Assembly: GCF_000931465.1 (NCBI RefSeq)
Contig: NZ_CP010892.1
Location: 3,433,388 to 3,497,387, forward strand
Length of the DNA stretch: 64,000 nt
Origin: Pseudomonas sp. MRSN 12121
GTDB taxonomy: Bacteria > Pseudomonadota > Gammaproteobacteria > Pseudomonadales > Pseudomonadaceae
Direction: 5' to 3'
A model generated the notes under the pieces. That model had not been told where the DNA came from. It was given only the letters and a program-made list of their open reading frames with translations, and ran no database searches. A program made the translations under genes and the position numbers. Shown here piece after piece: positions 7,386-15,622 of this stretch; position 1 is the stretch's first letter; the number at the start of each line of letters is the position of its first letter.

Positions 7386-9656
7386 TTATCCCGGCATGGC
7401 CGTCTCATCCAGCGCGTGGCGTGACAACGCGTCCTTTACCAGCGCTAACGTCTCTAAATCCGAGTCACTCAGTGTCAGCGATTCCAATTGCTCCACCCAT
7501 TCTGCGCATCGAGTGAGCCCCATCATGTATTCCAGTGTGCTCGGCGAAATGTAGGCAGTACGAGTCGTTCCGCTGCTAGTGGACGAGCTTTGAAAACTGG
7601 TAAATCCACGCGCGAACTGGAGGAATCGGGCCGGTGAATTGACGTGCCCCTCGACCCAGCCGCGCCCCTTATCGCCTTCAGAGCTGTAGTGATTGAGATC
7701 ATTAAGATAGGACGCAAGATCATCGTCACCCAGAAACGCATCAGGGTCACCGTCTGCCACTTGACGCACAGTGTCCAAGTACAGGCTTTTCAGTTGCTCC
7801 AGCCCTGCATCGTCGAATATGCCAATATCGCCTTTGCGGCGTAGTGCATGGTCTGTGCCGAGCAACAAACGCACAACGGTCAGACCGGGCACAGCGTTAA
7901 ACGCCTCGATGAGCAGATGGCTCCGCATACTTTCTTGCGGGTGGCGCCTCAGGAACAGCCGCAGTAAGCGCATGACCTGCTCGCGTGGCGACCAGTTGGT
8001 GTGCGACATGCGCCGGCCCGCCCGCTCACCAGCACGTAGCATGGACTGCACCACTGCCGGTGACTGGTCGAGTGGGAATTCGTGCACAAGCCCCTGTAAA
8101 CGCTGCAAAATCTCAGCCTGGCGATCTTCCTCAAAAGAGCACAACAGCGTGGTGAAGGCCTCAGGCTCCGTAATCAGCCGCGCAAACTTGTGTAGCAGCG
8201 AGTTAGGGAACTCCTGCGCAGGAATCGACAGTTCGAAATATCGATCAAACACCTCCTCGCAGCATGCCCGCGAGTCGATGAGCCAACGAAGCTGGATGTG
8301 CTGGTCATACTGCGTATGGGTGAACACCCACTCCAGAGTCGGGAACATTTCCTGTAGCAACTGGCGTGTAGCCAAGTGATGAGGCGTCGGGGCAAGACTA
8401 ACCAATTGGTCGATGACCTCAAGAATACGGGTCCGTTGCGCGTCATCCCTTTGAGCATAGCGCTCGCCGTCGGTAAGCAGTATTTTGTGCCGCCGCATCT
8501 CCGCGTAAGTTTCCGGGGCGAAAATCCGCAAGCATTCCAGGGCAAACAGATCGACCGCATTAACTTCAGCCACCTCAGTTCCGCGTAGCAGCCGGCAATG
8601 AAACGCCAAGGTCGAAGCATAGCGATAGACGTGGCGCAAGTTGCCAAAGAAAGGACGCATGCCGCGCTGGAACATCTGATCCCAGTACGCCTTGTCGAAG
8701 CGTTGTTGCAACTGCGGTTCACTGTCCAGGATGGCGTTCAACCTGCTAAACAGGATTTCCTCTAGCTGACTGGCCGAGATTGCCGGCACGCTGAACGGTA
8801 CCTGGATGATTTTTTCCAGATAATCCGCACCGTCAAAACCTGCCCTCGCAAGGCCTTGCTCAACAGTGTCGCGCTGGAATATCAAGAGGAACACCACGTT
8901 TGCGAAATCCATGTGGGCCTTGACCAATTGGAACATGGCTTTCAATTGCTCGGTGGATAACCGATCCAAGTCATCCAGAACAATCAACAATGGTTGCTGG
9001 CGTGCGCTGAGCAACTGTTGCAGCTGTCCGCGGATTTGACTGAGGCTCATCTCGCTATCCTTGGCTCGCTGGTCAAGGATGTTCCATTTTTTAAGGCACC
9101 AGTCAGCCCCTTGTTTCAGCCATGGGGAGATACTACCAAGCCAACTGGCGGCACTAACTGTCCAAATGGACACTTGTGCGGCAGTGCCTTCAGCGACACT
9201 GCCCAATGCGGTGGTTACTAGAGCAGAACCGAGCAGGATGGGCGCCCATTTGGCGGTGTTGTTGAGGACGCTCACACCTGCGTTCAGGCGCCGCTCATAA
9301 CGCCGCAGCACTTTGGCTAGTTGCTTGTCGGCGGCGCTAGGATCCTCGCGCTGAACCACCCGAGAGACCTCCTCGAAGAAGGCACTGCTGAGTTTGTCTT
9401 GGCCAGACCATTGCCAGGGATTGAATTCAATTACCTGACAACCTTGATTATTCGCCAACTGCTCCAGAGTCATATTCTTGATCGAACTTTTGCCGCTTCC
9501 CCAACTGCCCGTAAGGCTGATGACTAGGCTCTCCTGGTTCTTCCAGGAACTCACCGCCCACGCCAAGCGTTGAGCAAAGTCGGCTCGATTGAGTCGGTCC
9601 TCTTGTTGTCGTGCGATCGGCCGATCATGAGCAAACTGCAGGTCATCTTGGTTCAT
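7386..9656 (-). CDS. KAP-family P-loop NTPase
   Basis: A 756-residue protein with a Walker A motif Gly-Ser-Trp-Gly-Ser-Gly-Lys-Ser-Ser (about 50-58) and a Walker B Leu-Leu-Ile-Val-Leu-Asp-Asp-Leu-Asp-Arg-Leu (about 225). Two hydrophobic segments lie between them (about 130-185). That insertion of membrane helices inside the NTPase domain is typical of the KAP family, which includes the phage-exclusion protein PifA. The long C-terminal part (about 350-756) is helical and unrecognised. The start at 9656 is preferred over 9695 because AGGAG lies seven bases before it. It stands alone next to dif and the transposon. A role in phage exclusion is possible but not shown. Confidence 0.85.
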   Translation of the reverse strand: MNQDDLQFAHDRPIARQQEDRLNRADFAQRLAWAVSSWKNQESLVISLTGSWGSGKSSIKNMTLEQLANNQGCQVIEFNPWQWSGQDKLSSAFFEEVSRVVQREDPSAADKQLAKVLRRYERRLNAGVSVLNNTAKWAPILLGSALVTTALGSVAEGTAAQVSIWTVSAASWLGSISPWLKQGADWCLKKWNILDQRAKDSEMSLSQIRGQLQQLLSARQQPLLIVLDDLDRLSTEQLKAMFQLVKAHMDFANVVFLLIFQRDTVEQGLARAGFDGADYLEKIIQVPFSVPAISASQLEEILFSRLNAILDSEPQLQQRFDKAYWDQMFQRGMRPFFGNLRHVYRYASTLAFHCRLLRGTEVAEVNAVDLFALECLRIFAPETYAEMRRHKILLTDGERYAQRDDAQRTRILEVIDQLVSLAPTPHHLATRQLLQEMFPTLEWVFTHTQYDQHIQLRWLIDSRACCEEVFDRYFELSIPAQEFPNSLLHKFARLITEPEAFTTLLCSFEEDRQAEILQRLQGLVHEFPLDQSPAVVQSMLRAGERAGRRMSHTNWSPREQVMRLLRLFLRRHPQESMRSHLLIEAFNAVPGLTVVRLLLGTDHALRRKGDIGIFDDAGLEQLKSLYLDTVRQVADGDPDAFLGDDDLASYLNDLNHYSSEGDKGRGWVEGHVNSPARFLQFARGFTSFQSSSTSSGTTRTAYISPSTLEYMMGLTRCAEWVEQLESLTLSDSDLETLALVKDALSRHALDETAMPG

Positions 9657-9859
9657 CAACAGCTCCTGGACATCACGAGTAGCGTGGAATTTCATGAGTC
9701 ACACGCACTTCAACGAAATACGTGAGCTAAGCGACGGAACATCCCTGTTTCCTAGGCCGCAGAAAGGCTATCCGGGTGGCCGCTCAAAATGGTCAATACT
9801 TCAAATCTACAGTCAACTCGATACGCATTTATATAAGTAACACTGAACTCAAGTCGCAA

Positions 9860-10771
9860 TCACAAGTGGAAATCACCCGCAGCCTCAGGCTGGTAAAGCA
9901 CTTTCCTGATCTCGATGCGGCGGGTTCGATCGGCGATTCGCCAGTCGATGGCGTCTCCCTCCTGATAGCCGAGGATGGCGGCGCCGATGTCGGAGCACAC
10001 GGAGTGTTTGCCGGCGTCGCTGTCCGCGTCGTCGGGATAGACCAGGGCCACTTCGATCTCTTCGTCGTCCAGTTGCAACAAGGCCCTGGAGTTCATCGTG
10101 ACGACGTTGCGCGCCACCTGCTGCGGCTTGACGACAATGGCTCGCTCCAGCTCATGTTCGAGTTCGACAACGGCCGGGCCTTGTTCGAGCGCGATCAGGC
10201 TCTCGAGCCTGGCCTTGTCGATTTCAGTGATGTAGATCCCCGTGGAGTCGCCCATGGCCCCTTCGCGCAGGAACTGCAGGTAGCGACCCGCCGTCATCGA
10301 CAATGACTTCAATGCCGGCGTTTCGCTCTCGAGCAGGAAGCCGCTGCGCAGAAAGGCTTTCAGCGAGCGCAGGTTGTCCGGGTGGATCTTGGCGATGAGT
10401 TTTTCGGCCCGCATGTCGAGGAAGGCCAGCTTCATGCCTTCGCGGATCGTCCGGGCGCCAAGGTTGCGGCCCCATTTTTCGCGGTCTCCGATGGCCAGGA
10501 CGATCTCGCAGTCCGGGCCGGTCTTGATCAGGCGGACAAAGCCCACCGGGACATCATGCCGGTCATAGGCCATGAAGAATCGGCCGCCCCGGTTGAATAG
10601 ATGGGTCAGGATCGGTAACTGGGTCCGATCGATGGCGTGCTCGATGGACCGGGAGACATGACGCGAATCGCTCAGATAGCAGGTGACGCGCTCATCCTCC
10701 AACCAGTCCATCAACGTCAGCGCATGTGCCCGAGTAATTTCAGGGCACAGAGAAATGAAAGGCTTGTTCAT
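9860..10771 (-). CDS. GNAT acetyltransferase fused to Rnk-like GreA/GreB C-terminal domain
   Basis: A 303-residue two-domain protein. Residues about 1-160 form a GNAT N-acetyltransferase of the RimJ-like type, with an acetyl-CoA loop region around Lys-Trp-Gly-Arg-Asn-Leu-Gly and the His-Pro-Asp-Asn-Leu-Arg-Ser-Leu-Lys-Ala-Phe motif. Residues about 175-303 match Rnk, the nucleoside diphosphate kinase regulator: an N-terminal coiled coil (Ile-Tyr-Ile-Thr-Glu-Ile-Asp-Lys-Ala-Arg-Leu) and a GreA/GreB-type C-terminal fold (about 235-295). Rnk-type proteins bind RNA polymerase. The fusion could acetylate a partner of the transcription machinery, which is inference. The start is set at the second cluster of Met codons, where GNAT homology begins. 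Confidence 0.85.
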   Translation of the reverse strand: MNKPFISLCPEITRAHALTLMDWLEDERVTCYLSDSRHVSRSIEHAIDRTQLPILTHLFNRGGRFFMAYDRHDVPVGFVRLIKTGPDCEIVLAIGDREKWGRNLGARTIREGMKLAFLDMRAEKLIAKIHPDNLRSLKAFLRSGFLLESETPALKSLSMTAGRYLQFLREGAMGDSTGIYITEIDKARLESLIALEQGPAVVELEHELERAIVVKPQQVARNVVTMNSRALLQLDDEEIEVALVYPDDADSDAGKHSVCSDIGAAILGYQEGDAIDWRIADRTRRIEIRKVLYQPEAAGDFHL

Positions 10772-10978
10772 CTTCACCACACTTATTTGCAAAGAATGAA
10801 AGCCCTTCATGGCTATGGCCATGACGGTTCTTTCGGCAGCCGGGCATTCTAAGACATAAGGCGAGGAATGCCGAACGGCCTGCGCATTTCTTCTTGATAA
10901 GCGCTGCGAAAGCGTCAGGCGGCACCACGCCCTTCCCTGCTTCGAGGATCAGAAACGCGGTGCGCGCAAGGGGCGGAC

Positions 10979-11368
10979 TCAGCTGGAAGCGTCGTTCATC
11001 CGCTGCAGCTCGAGTTGCCTGGCGGCACTGGCTTCGAGGGTGGCGCGCTCTGCATCCAGGTAGTGATAGATGCTCTGGAAGTTGGCGATTTTCTGTTTGA
11101 TTTCCGCCATCTTCTTTTCGATCAACTGGGCGCCCTCGGCACAATCGATCAGCTTGTTGCGCTGCGCATCGAGAATCTCGCCGATTTCCCCCAGGGAAAA
11201 CCCCATGCTTTGCGCGCGCTGGATAAAGTCCAGGTCCTGCAGGGTTTGCTCGGTGTAGACGCGATAGTTGTTAGCCCGCCGCGCCGACGAGATCAGGCCG
11301 ATTTGCTCGTAGTAACGCAGGGTGTGGCGGCTGGCGCCGCTGCGGGTCTCGATTTCGCCGATTTTCAT
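10979..11368 (-). CDS. MerR-family transcriptional regulator
   Basis: A 129-residue regulator with the MerR winged helix at the N-terminus: Ile-Gly-Glu, then Thr-Leu-Arg-Tyr-Tyr-Glu-Gln-Ile-Gly-Leu-Ile and Tyr-Arg-Val-Tyr (residues 3-42). A dimerisation coiled coil follows (about 80-120). Only one Cys (near residue 76) is present, so a metal-thiolate sensor is unlikely; it resembles regulators responding to organic or redox signals. It is divergent from the epimerase-like gene at 11442, with a 73-bp gap holding a MerR-type promoter candidate, so that gene is the likely target. Confidence 0.9.
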   Translation of the reverse strand: MKIGEIETRSGASRHTLRYYEQIGLISSARRANNYRVYTEQTLQDLDFIQRAQSMGFSLGEIGEILDAQRNKLIDCAEGAQLIEKKMAEIKQKIANFQSIYHYLDAERATLEASAARQLELQRMNDASS

Positions 11369-11379
11369 GAAAACATCGC

Positions 11380-11411
11380 TTGACCGTAGAGTTGGGTCGA
11401 CAGTTTACGCT
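11380..11411 (+). promoter_or_regulatory. Candidate MerR-type promoter/operator
   Basis: TTGACC at 11380-11385 is a fair -35 box, followed by 19 bases before TTACGC, the over-long spacing used by MerR-controlled promoters. An imperfect dyad (ACCGTAGAG at 11383-11391 against ACAGTTTACGCT at 11400-11411) lies in the spacer. The -10 match is poor, so the exact promoter is uncertain. Confidence 0.4.
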
Positions 11412-11441
11412 TGGTTTCTCACCTTAACCAAGAGCAGGAAA

Positions 11442-12521
11442 ATGAGAGTGGAATGCTTTGTTACAGGAGGTACAGGCTTCATCGGTCAACATTTGCTGGC
11501 GAACCTGAGTGCCCAGGGTCACACCATCCGGGTGTTGATGCGTCGCCCGGAGCGGCTCGCCGAACTGCGCGGGCAAGTCGACAGCCTGGGAGGCAACGCA
11601 AGCCGGATTTTTGCCGTGGCGGGCGACCTGGAACAGGACAACCTCGGGCTGAGCCGTGCGGACCGGGAAGCGCTTAAGCGGGCCAAAGTGGTCTTCCACC
11701 TGGGCGCGCACTTCGCCTGGGGGCTTTCGGTGGAGCATTCCCGGGCGGTGAATGTGGAGGGGGCAAAGCGCGTGGCGCAGTTGGCCGCCGAGCAGAAAAG
11801 CCGGCTGGTGATGATCGGCGGCTACATGCTCAAGGATCACCGACACCTGCAACGCATCGGCATCGATCCCGGTTCGCCGGGGTCGACCGATTGGCCTGCC
11901 GTCTACCGCAAGGTCGGGGGTTACGAGGGGAGCAAGCTGGAGGCGCATTTCGCGACCCTGGAGGTCATGTCCGCCCAGCGTGGGGAGATGACCATCGTCC
12001 ACCCCTCGACGGTGTGTGGCCACAGCCGCACGGGGCATATCCCGGACGGTCAGCCGCTGGTGGACCTGATCCGTAACCTGGTGCAGGGAAAGCTCAGCGC
12101 AGTGCCCGGCACCCCCGACCACTGGCTGCCCCTGGTCACCGTGGATTACCTGGTCGAGCTGATGGTGGCCTGTGCGTTCGATCCGACCATGGCGGGCCAG
12201 GAACTGCTGGCGCTCGATGACCAGACGCCCAACTTGCGCAAACTCCTGGCACAGGTGGCACAACCCCTGGGCTTCAAGTCGCCCAAACATCACATACCGC
12301 TGCGCTTGCTGAAGTGGCTCCTGGGTATTGCGCCCATCGCGCGGTTCCTGAATACCAAGCCCGAAGCCCTGGACTTTATCCAAACCACGCGTTTCGATAC
12401 CACGCCCGTCGAGCAATTCGCCAAGCGGCATGGCATCGCCAAACCGGATATACGCCAGGCTGTGCAGAACACGGCCAGGTTCGTCAACGCGTATTACCTG
12501 GCCAGAAGTAAGGAACGCTGA
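11442..12521 (+). CDS. NAD-dependent epimerase/dehydratase-like SDR
   Basis: A 359-residue extended short-chain dehydrogenase/reductase. The Rossmann motif Thr-Gly-Gly-Thr-Gly-Phe-Ile-Gly (about 6-13) binds NAD(P), and a Tyr-Xaa-Xaa-Xaa-Lys pair is visible at Tyr-Glu-Gly-Ser-Lys (about 165). The Ser position of the catalytic triad is not obvious. The C-terminal part resembles dihydroflavonol reductase-like or 3-beta-hydroxysteroid-like SDRs, so the substrate is unknown. The start at 11442 has GCAGGA six bases upstream; an in-frame extension to 11322 would run into merR and is rejected. It is probably activated by the divergent MerR regulator. Confidence 0.85.
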   Translation: MRVECFVTGGTGFIGQHLLANLSAQGHTIRVLMRRPERLAELRGQVDSLGGNASRIFAVAGDLEQDNLGLSRADREALKRAKVVFHLGAHFAWGLSVEHSRAVNVEGAKRVAQLAAEQKSRLVMIGGYMLKDHRHLQRIGIDPGSPGSTDWPAVYRKVGGYEGSKLEAHFATLEVMSAQRGEMTIVHPSTVCGHSRTGHIPDGQPLVDLIRNLVQGKLSAVPGTPDHWLPLVTVDYLVELMVACAFDPTMAGQELLALDDQTPNLRKLLAQVAQPLGFKSPKHHIPLRLLKWLLGIAPIARFLNTKPEALDFIQTTRFDTTPVEQFAKRHGIAKPDIRQAVQNTARFVNAYYLARSKER

Positions 12522-12586
12522 CTTTGTCCTTGGAGTGAGTCGGCTCTTACAATGTTTTATTTGTAAATTTACTTCAAATGCTTTAG

Positions 12587-12614
12587 GCCTTTAGCTCTTC
12601 GTCGAGCTAAAGGC
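12587..12614. terminator. Hairpin after the epimerase-like gene
   Basis: GCCTTTAGCTC (12587-12597) and GAGCTAAAGGC (12604-12614) form a perfect 11-bp stem with a six-base loop. It lies between convergent genes ending at 12521 and 12718 and probably serves both, although no strong T-run follows on either side. Confidence 0.6.
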
Positions 12615-12717
12615 TTGCAAACTCACTCTCACTAAATCCTGGATTTATCTATAAGACTTTTCTATTTAAACCAATTTAATCAGTGGCGTTTTTACCTGAA
12701 ACCACTACAAATTAGTC

Positions 12718-13374
12718 CTAGTTCTTTTTTCGATGAGACAGACGCCCTCCCTTCGCAATATTGGCAGTTTTCAACAAGGGTTGAAGTTTTGCATGAAGAC
12801 GGTGGTACTCCTCAAAGGCGGAAGATATATATTGATTGGTCAATGACAGTTGCTCGCCATTTCCAATTGTTCCAAGCTTGGTCAGGTCAATCCCATGGTC
12901 ACCACAAAATCGTTCTAACAACCTCCAGAACGGCTCAACGTGATCAATATGCAAATCTTGTCGCTCTGTGATATCCACACCAGTTGCCGCACACTTTGTG
13001 GGTAACCCAACGGCATCCCGAAATGCGATCAGTTGCGGGCGCACTGCAAATCTCAGGGCTTCGCATACTTTGCCATGGGAAGATTGAGTGACGCCGGTGA
13101 TGCAGCGTTTATAGGAGAAGCTATCTTCGCTGCCATCCATGCGGACGAGTTTGATCCCCTTACCCGCCCCCAATTCATTACGCTCAATCCTAAAGTGATC
13201 AATCCCATTGCCAATTTTTCTGCTTGCATCCGGATGCATTGCCACTAGCAAGTGCAATTTTTTTACTGCGAGCTTGTTGGTGATCACACCTACTGGTGCG
13301 TTGTAAAGATAGTTTTTGAGTCGATCCATCAACTCTTTTTTTGACTTGTACTCAAATGGCCCCAGCCAGAACAT
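12718..13374 (-). CDS. DUF3223 (HNH-like) protein
   Basis: A 218-residue protein that fits the DUF3223 family, which has an HNH-nuclease-like core. The visible core is Lys-Cys-Ala-Ala-Thr-Gly (Cys128), His-Ile-Asp-His-Val-Glu-Pro-Phe (His142 to Phe149), Leu-Ser-Leu-Thr-Asn (about 176-180) and a final Tyr-His-Arg-Leu-His (190-194). The paired His and Asp residues could bind a metal, but nuclease activity is not established. The N-terminal 100 residues are basic and of unknown role. AAGGAGA precedes the ATG. It follows the 5'-nucleotidase-like gene by 85 bp on the same strand. Base composition is more AT-rich than flanking core genes, which suggests transfer. Confidence 0.75.
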   Translation of the reverse strand: MFWLGPFEYKSKKELMDRLKNYLYNAPVGVITNKLAVKKLHLLVAMHPDASRKIGNGIDHFRIERNELGAGKGIKLVRMDGSEDSFSYKRCITGVTQSSHGKVCEALRFAVRPQLIAFRDAVGLPTKCAATGVDITERQDLHIDHVEPFWRLLERFCGDHGIDLTKLGTIGNGEQLSLTNQYISSAFEEYHRLHAKLQPLLKTANIAKGGRLSHRKKN

Positions 13375-13459
13375 TCAGAAGTCTCCTTACCTCATTTTTA
13401 AGCTTGATCCATAGGCCCGTTTGCATCCATCCCATAAACGGCACCATTTGACGGATGTA

Positions 13460-14440
13460 CTACAACACTACCTGAACCTGGCTCTTCGCCGTTAGTACAG
13501 TCTCCGACGCCACATTGTTGGTAATACCGAAAGGAATGTGAACGGATGGAGCAACTGCGCTAGTCGATTTGAGGTGTCCGGATTGGTCATCGAAAAAAAT
13601 GTGCGGTTTCAATACGCCCAGGATTTTGCCTTTCTCGATACCTCCCAGGAAAAAAGCGTCATTTGCCATGACTCCCCAACTCTTGAGCGTATTCATTGCA
13701 CGTTCATGCGACGGAGCATTGCGGGCCGTGACGATTGATACACGTATGCGGTTTTCATATTCAGGATTGAGTTTTTTATGCTCTTCCTCAACGGTTTGGA
13801 TCTTGGATATCCGCACCATGAACTCCTTCAGCGGCCCAGGGTTATGGGGCTGCATAACGTTCCTCACTTCATGAGCATGAAACTCTGTCAATCCGGAGGA
13901 CTGCATGATCGATTCAGACTCGTCGCCGGCAAGTACGCCGTCAAAGTCGAATGCGATACGTAGGGTTTTATCTGCTTCGTCGTCTTCGAATTCTGAGTCG
14001 AGCACCTGCCCAGCTGGATACCCAGCCCTGATTGCCCCCTCTACATCTTTTTTTTCACCCGATAAGAACAGAGCGATATTCAGCGCTGGAATGTACTCAT
14101 ACGGAGACTTTCCCTGCATGAAAATGGCTCTGGTCATCCCGAGCCCGTAGTGCTCAATTGTCTTCAGTACCCGTAGCCCGGTGTCAGGATCATTCCGTGA
14201 GAGAAGGATTACTTCCACCAGAGGATCCTCAGGGTCCGCGCTAAGGTCATTTACCGACAAGAGACGCTTGATGAAGGGAAACGCTATTCCCTTTGGCAGA
14301 GGAACATGGAGGTTTTCTTGCTGAAACTTGCGGTACTCCTCCTCTCCCTGGCTCTTAAACACTGCATCCGATGCCACAAGATCAAACACAGCGCTGGAAG
14401 CCACACCGATCACTAAACGGTTTTCTAACTCGTATGGCAT
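13460..14440 (-). CDS. Cytosolic 5'-nucleotidase I-like HAD phosphatase
   Basis: A 326-residue protein of the 5'-nucleotidase family known from animal cN-I (AMP-preferring) and some bacteria. The HAD nucleophile motif is Ala-Phe-Asp-Phe-Asp-Gly-Val-Leu (Asp165 and Asp167). The second motif is Val-Thr-Ala-Arg-Asn-Ala-Pro (about 240), and the acidic motif Phe-Phe-Asp-Asp-Gln (about 280). The N-terminal 150 residues form the family's cap region. The expected reaction is release of phosphate from a nucleoside monophosphate in the cytoplasm; there is no signal peptide. It is first of a two-gene unit with the DUF3223 gene. Composition suggests an acquired pair. Confidence 0.8.
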   Translation of the reverse strand: MPYELENRLVIGVASSAVFDLVASDAVFKSQGEEEYRKFQQENLHVPLPKGIAFPFIKRLLSVNDLSADPEDPLVEVILLSRNDPDTGLRVLKTIEHYGLGMTRAIFMQGKSPYEYIPALNIALFLSGEKKDVEGAIRAGYPAGQVLDSEFEDDEADKTLRIAFDFDGVLAGDESESIMQSSGLTEFHAHEVRNVMQPHNPGPLKEFMVRISKIQTVEEEHKKLNPEYENRIRVSIVTARNAPSHERAMNTLKSWGVMANDAFFLGGIEKGKILGVLKPHIFFDDQSGHLKSTSAVAPSVHIPFGITNNVASETVLTAKSQVQVVL

Positions 14441-14713
14441 TGGAATCTCTCTCGATATTGAGGCGTTCTATTTCAGGGTGAATCTATAAAAAATCACTGC
14501 GCCGCGTTAGCGCTGTCGATCCCGACTCATTCCTTGCATACATTGCCACACATGGAACCTGAGTCGGAATCACGCCTCATTGATCCCAAAACACGACACC
14601 CGTATTGAGCGGGACACCCGAGTGCTATAGAACCCCTTGGCGGTATTGGTCAGCATGGCGCCCGGCGCGCCCTGCTCCGTATTTACCTGTCTGCATGACT
14701 TAGGTGTCGAGTA

Positions 14714-15553
14714 ATGAAATCAAAAACAACTAAAACCTTGATCGCGCCTGTACTCTTCTCGCTTGTGCTGTCCCAGTGGACGCCCGCCGTTGCCGAACAG
14801 GTGGCCGGCACACCCTCCAATCTCTTGACCGCGGCGGTTGCCTGGAAGCAGACGGCGGCCGAGTTCGAGGCGCTGTATTACCAGGGCTTCAACATCGCCA
14901 GGATGCGCCTGGACCAGGCGCTGCAGGCGCACAAGGCAGGCGACCGCCCGCTGGCCATCATCAGCGATGTCGACGACACCGTCCTGGGCAGCAACAGTTA
15001 TTGGGGCTACATGATTCATTCGGGGAAAGAGTTTTTCGATGACCCGGCCTGGGACCAGTGGGTGGCCGAAAACGGCCCGGTCGCCACGCCCGGTGCACTG
15101 GAATTCTTGCAGTACGCCCAGTCCAAAGGCGTCGAGGTGTTCTATGTGACCAGCCGCGACCAGGGTGAAAAAACCTTCGACTACGCCCTGGCCAATCTGC
15201 GCAAGAACCAGCTGCCGTTCGCCGATGAAAAACACCTGACGGTCTATCGCGACAGCTCCAACAAAGAGCCGCGGCAAACGCAGATCGCCAAGGACTACGA
15301 GGTGGTGCTGATGCTGGGCGACAACCTCAACGACTTCAAACGCAAGTACTACGTCGCAGACGTCAAGCAACGCCTCAGCCTGATGACCGAAGACAAGGAG
15401 CAATTCGGCCGTAAATTCGTCCTCTTCCCCAACCCTACCGACGGCCACTGGCTCAAGGCGATCTTCGGCGACTCGGAACCACCGGCCACCCCGGAGAATC
15501 GCGCCAGGTTCAAGGCCGCTGCCGAATCGACGGCCTGGCAGCCCAAACCCTGA
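14714..15553 (+). CDS. Periplasmic HAD acid phosphatase, e(P4)-like
   Basis: A 279-residue exported protein with a signal peptide (about 1-27, ending Ala-Val-Ala). It has the class C acid phosphatase / lipoprotein e(P4) motif Ser-Asp-Val-Asp-Asp-Thr-Val-Leu (Asp85 and Asp87) and the later Val-Thr-Ser-Arg and Leu-Gly-Asp-Asn-Leu-Asn-Asp-Phe motifs (about 143 and 203). Such enzymes release phosphate from nucleotides and other esters outside the inner membrane. The signal peptide lacks a lipobox Cys, so it is probably soluble rather than lipid-anchored. It sits next to phoD in convergent orientation and fits the phosphorus-scavenging theme of the region. No clear Pho box was found upstream. Confidence 0.88.
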   Translation: MKSKTTKTLIAPVLFSLVLSQWTPAVAEQVAGTPSNLLTAAVAWKQTAAEFEALYYQGFNIARMRLDQALQAHKAGDRPLAIISDVDDTVLGSNSYWGYMIHSGKEFFDDPAWDQWVAENGPVATPGALEFLQYAQSKGVEVFYVTSRDQGEKTFDYALANLRKNQLPFADEKHLTVYRDSSNKEPRQTQIAKDYEVVLMLGDNLNDFKRKYYVADVKQRLSLMTEDKEQFGRKFVLFPNPTDGHWLKAIFGDSEPPATPENRARFKAAAESTAWQPKP

Positions 15554-15584
15554 CCGGCCCCCTGCCCTTGCCATTGGAAAACCG

Positions 15585-15612
15585 GCCTGGCCTTGTCGAA
15601 ACAAGGCCAGGC
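15585..15612. terminator. Bidirectional hairpin between acid phosphatase gene and phoD
   Basis: GCCTGGCCTTG (15585-15595) pairs perfectly with CAAGGCCAGGC (15602-15612) around a six-base loop, in the 69-bp gap between convergent genes. A T-run is short, so it is a terminator by position and shape. Confidence 0.65.
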
Positions 15613-15622
15613 TTGCGATGCC

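Noticed and set aside
9820..9840. A dif-like remnant (GATACGCAT start)
   Set aside because: Only the outer XerC-side bases match; the centre and XerD arm do not, so it is not a second Xer site.
14580..14713. Pho box before the acid phosphatase gene (CTGTCTG near 14690)
   Set aside because: Only one poor half-repeat is present.
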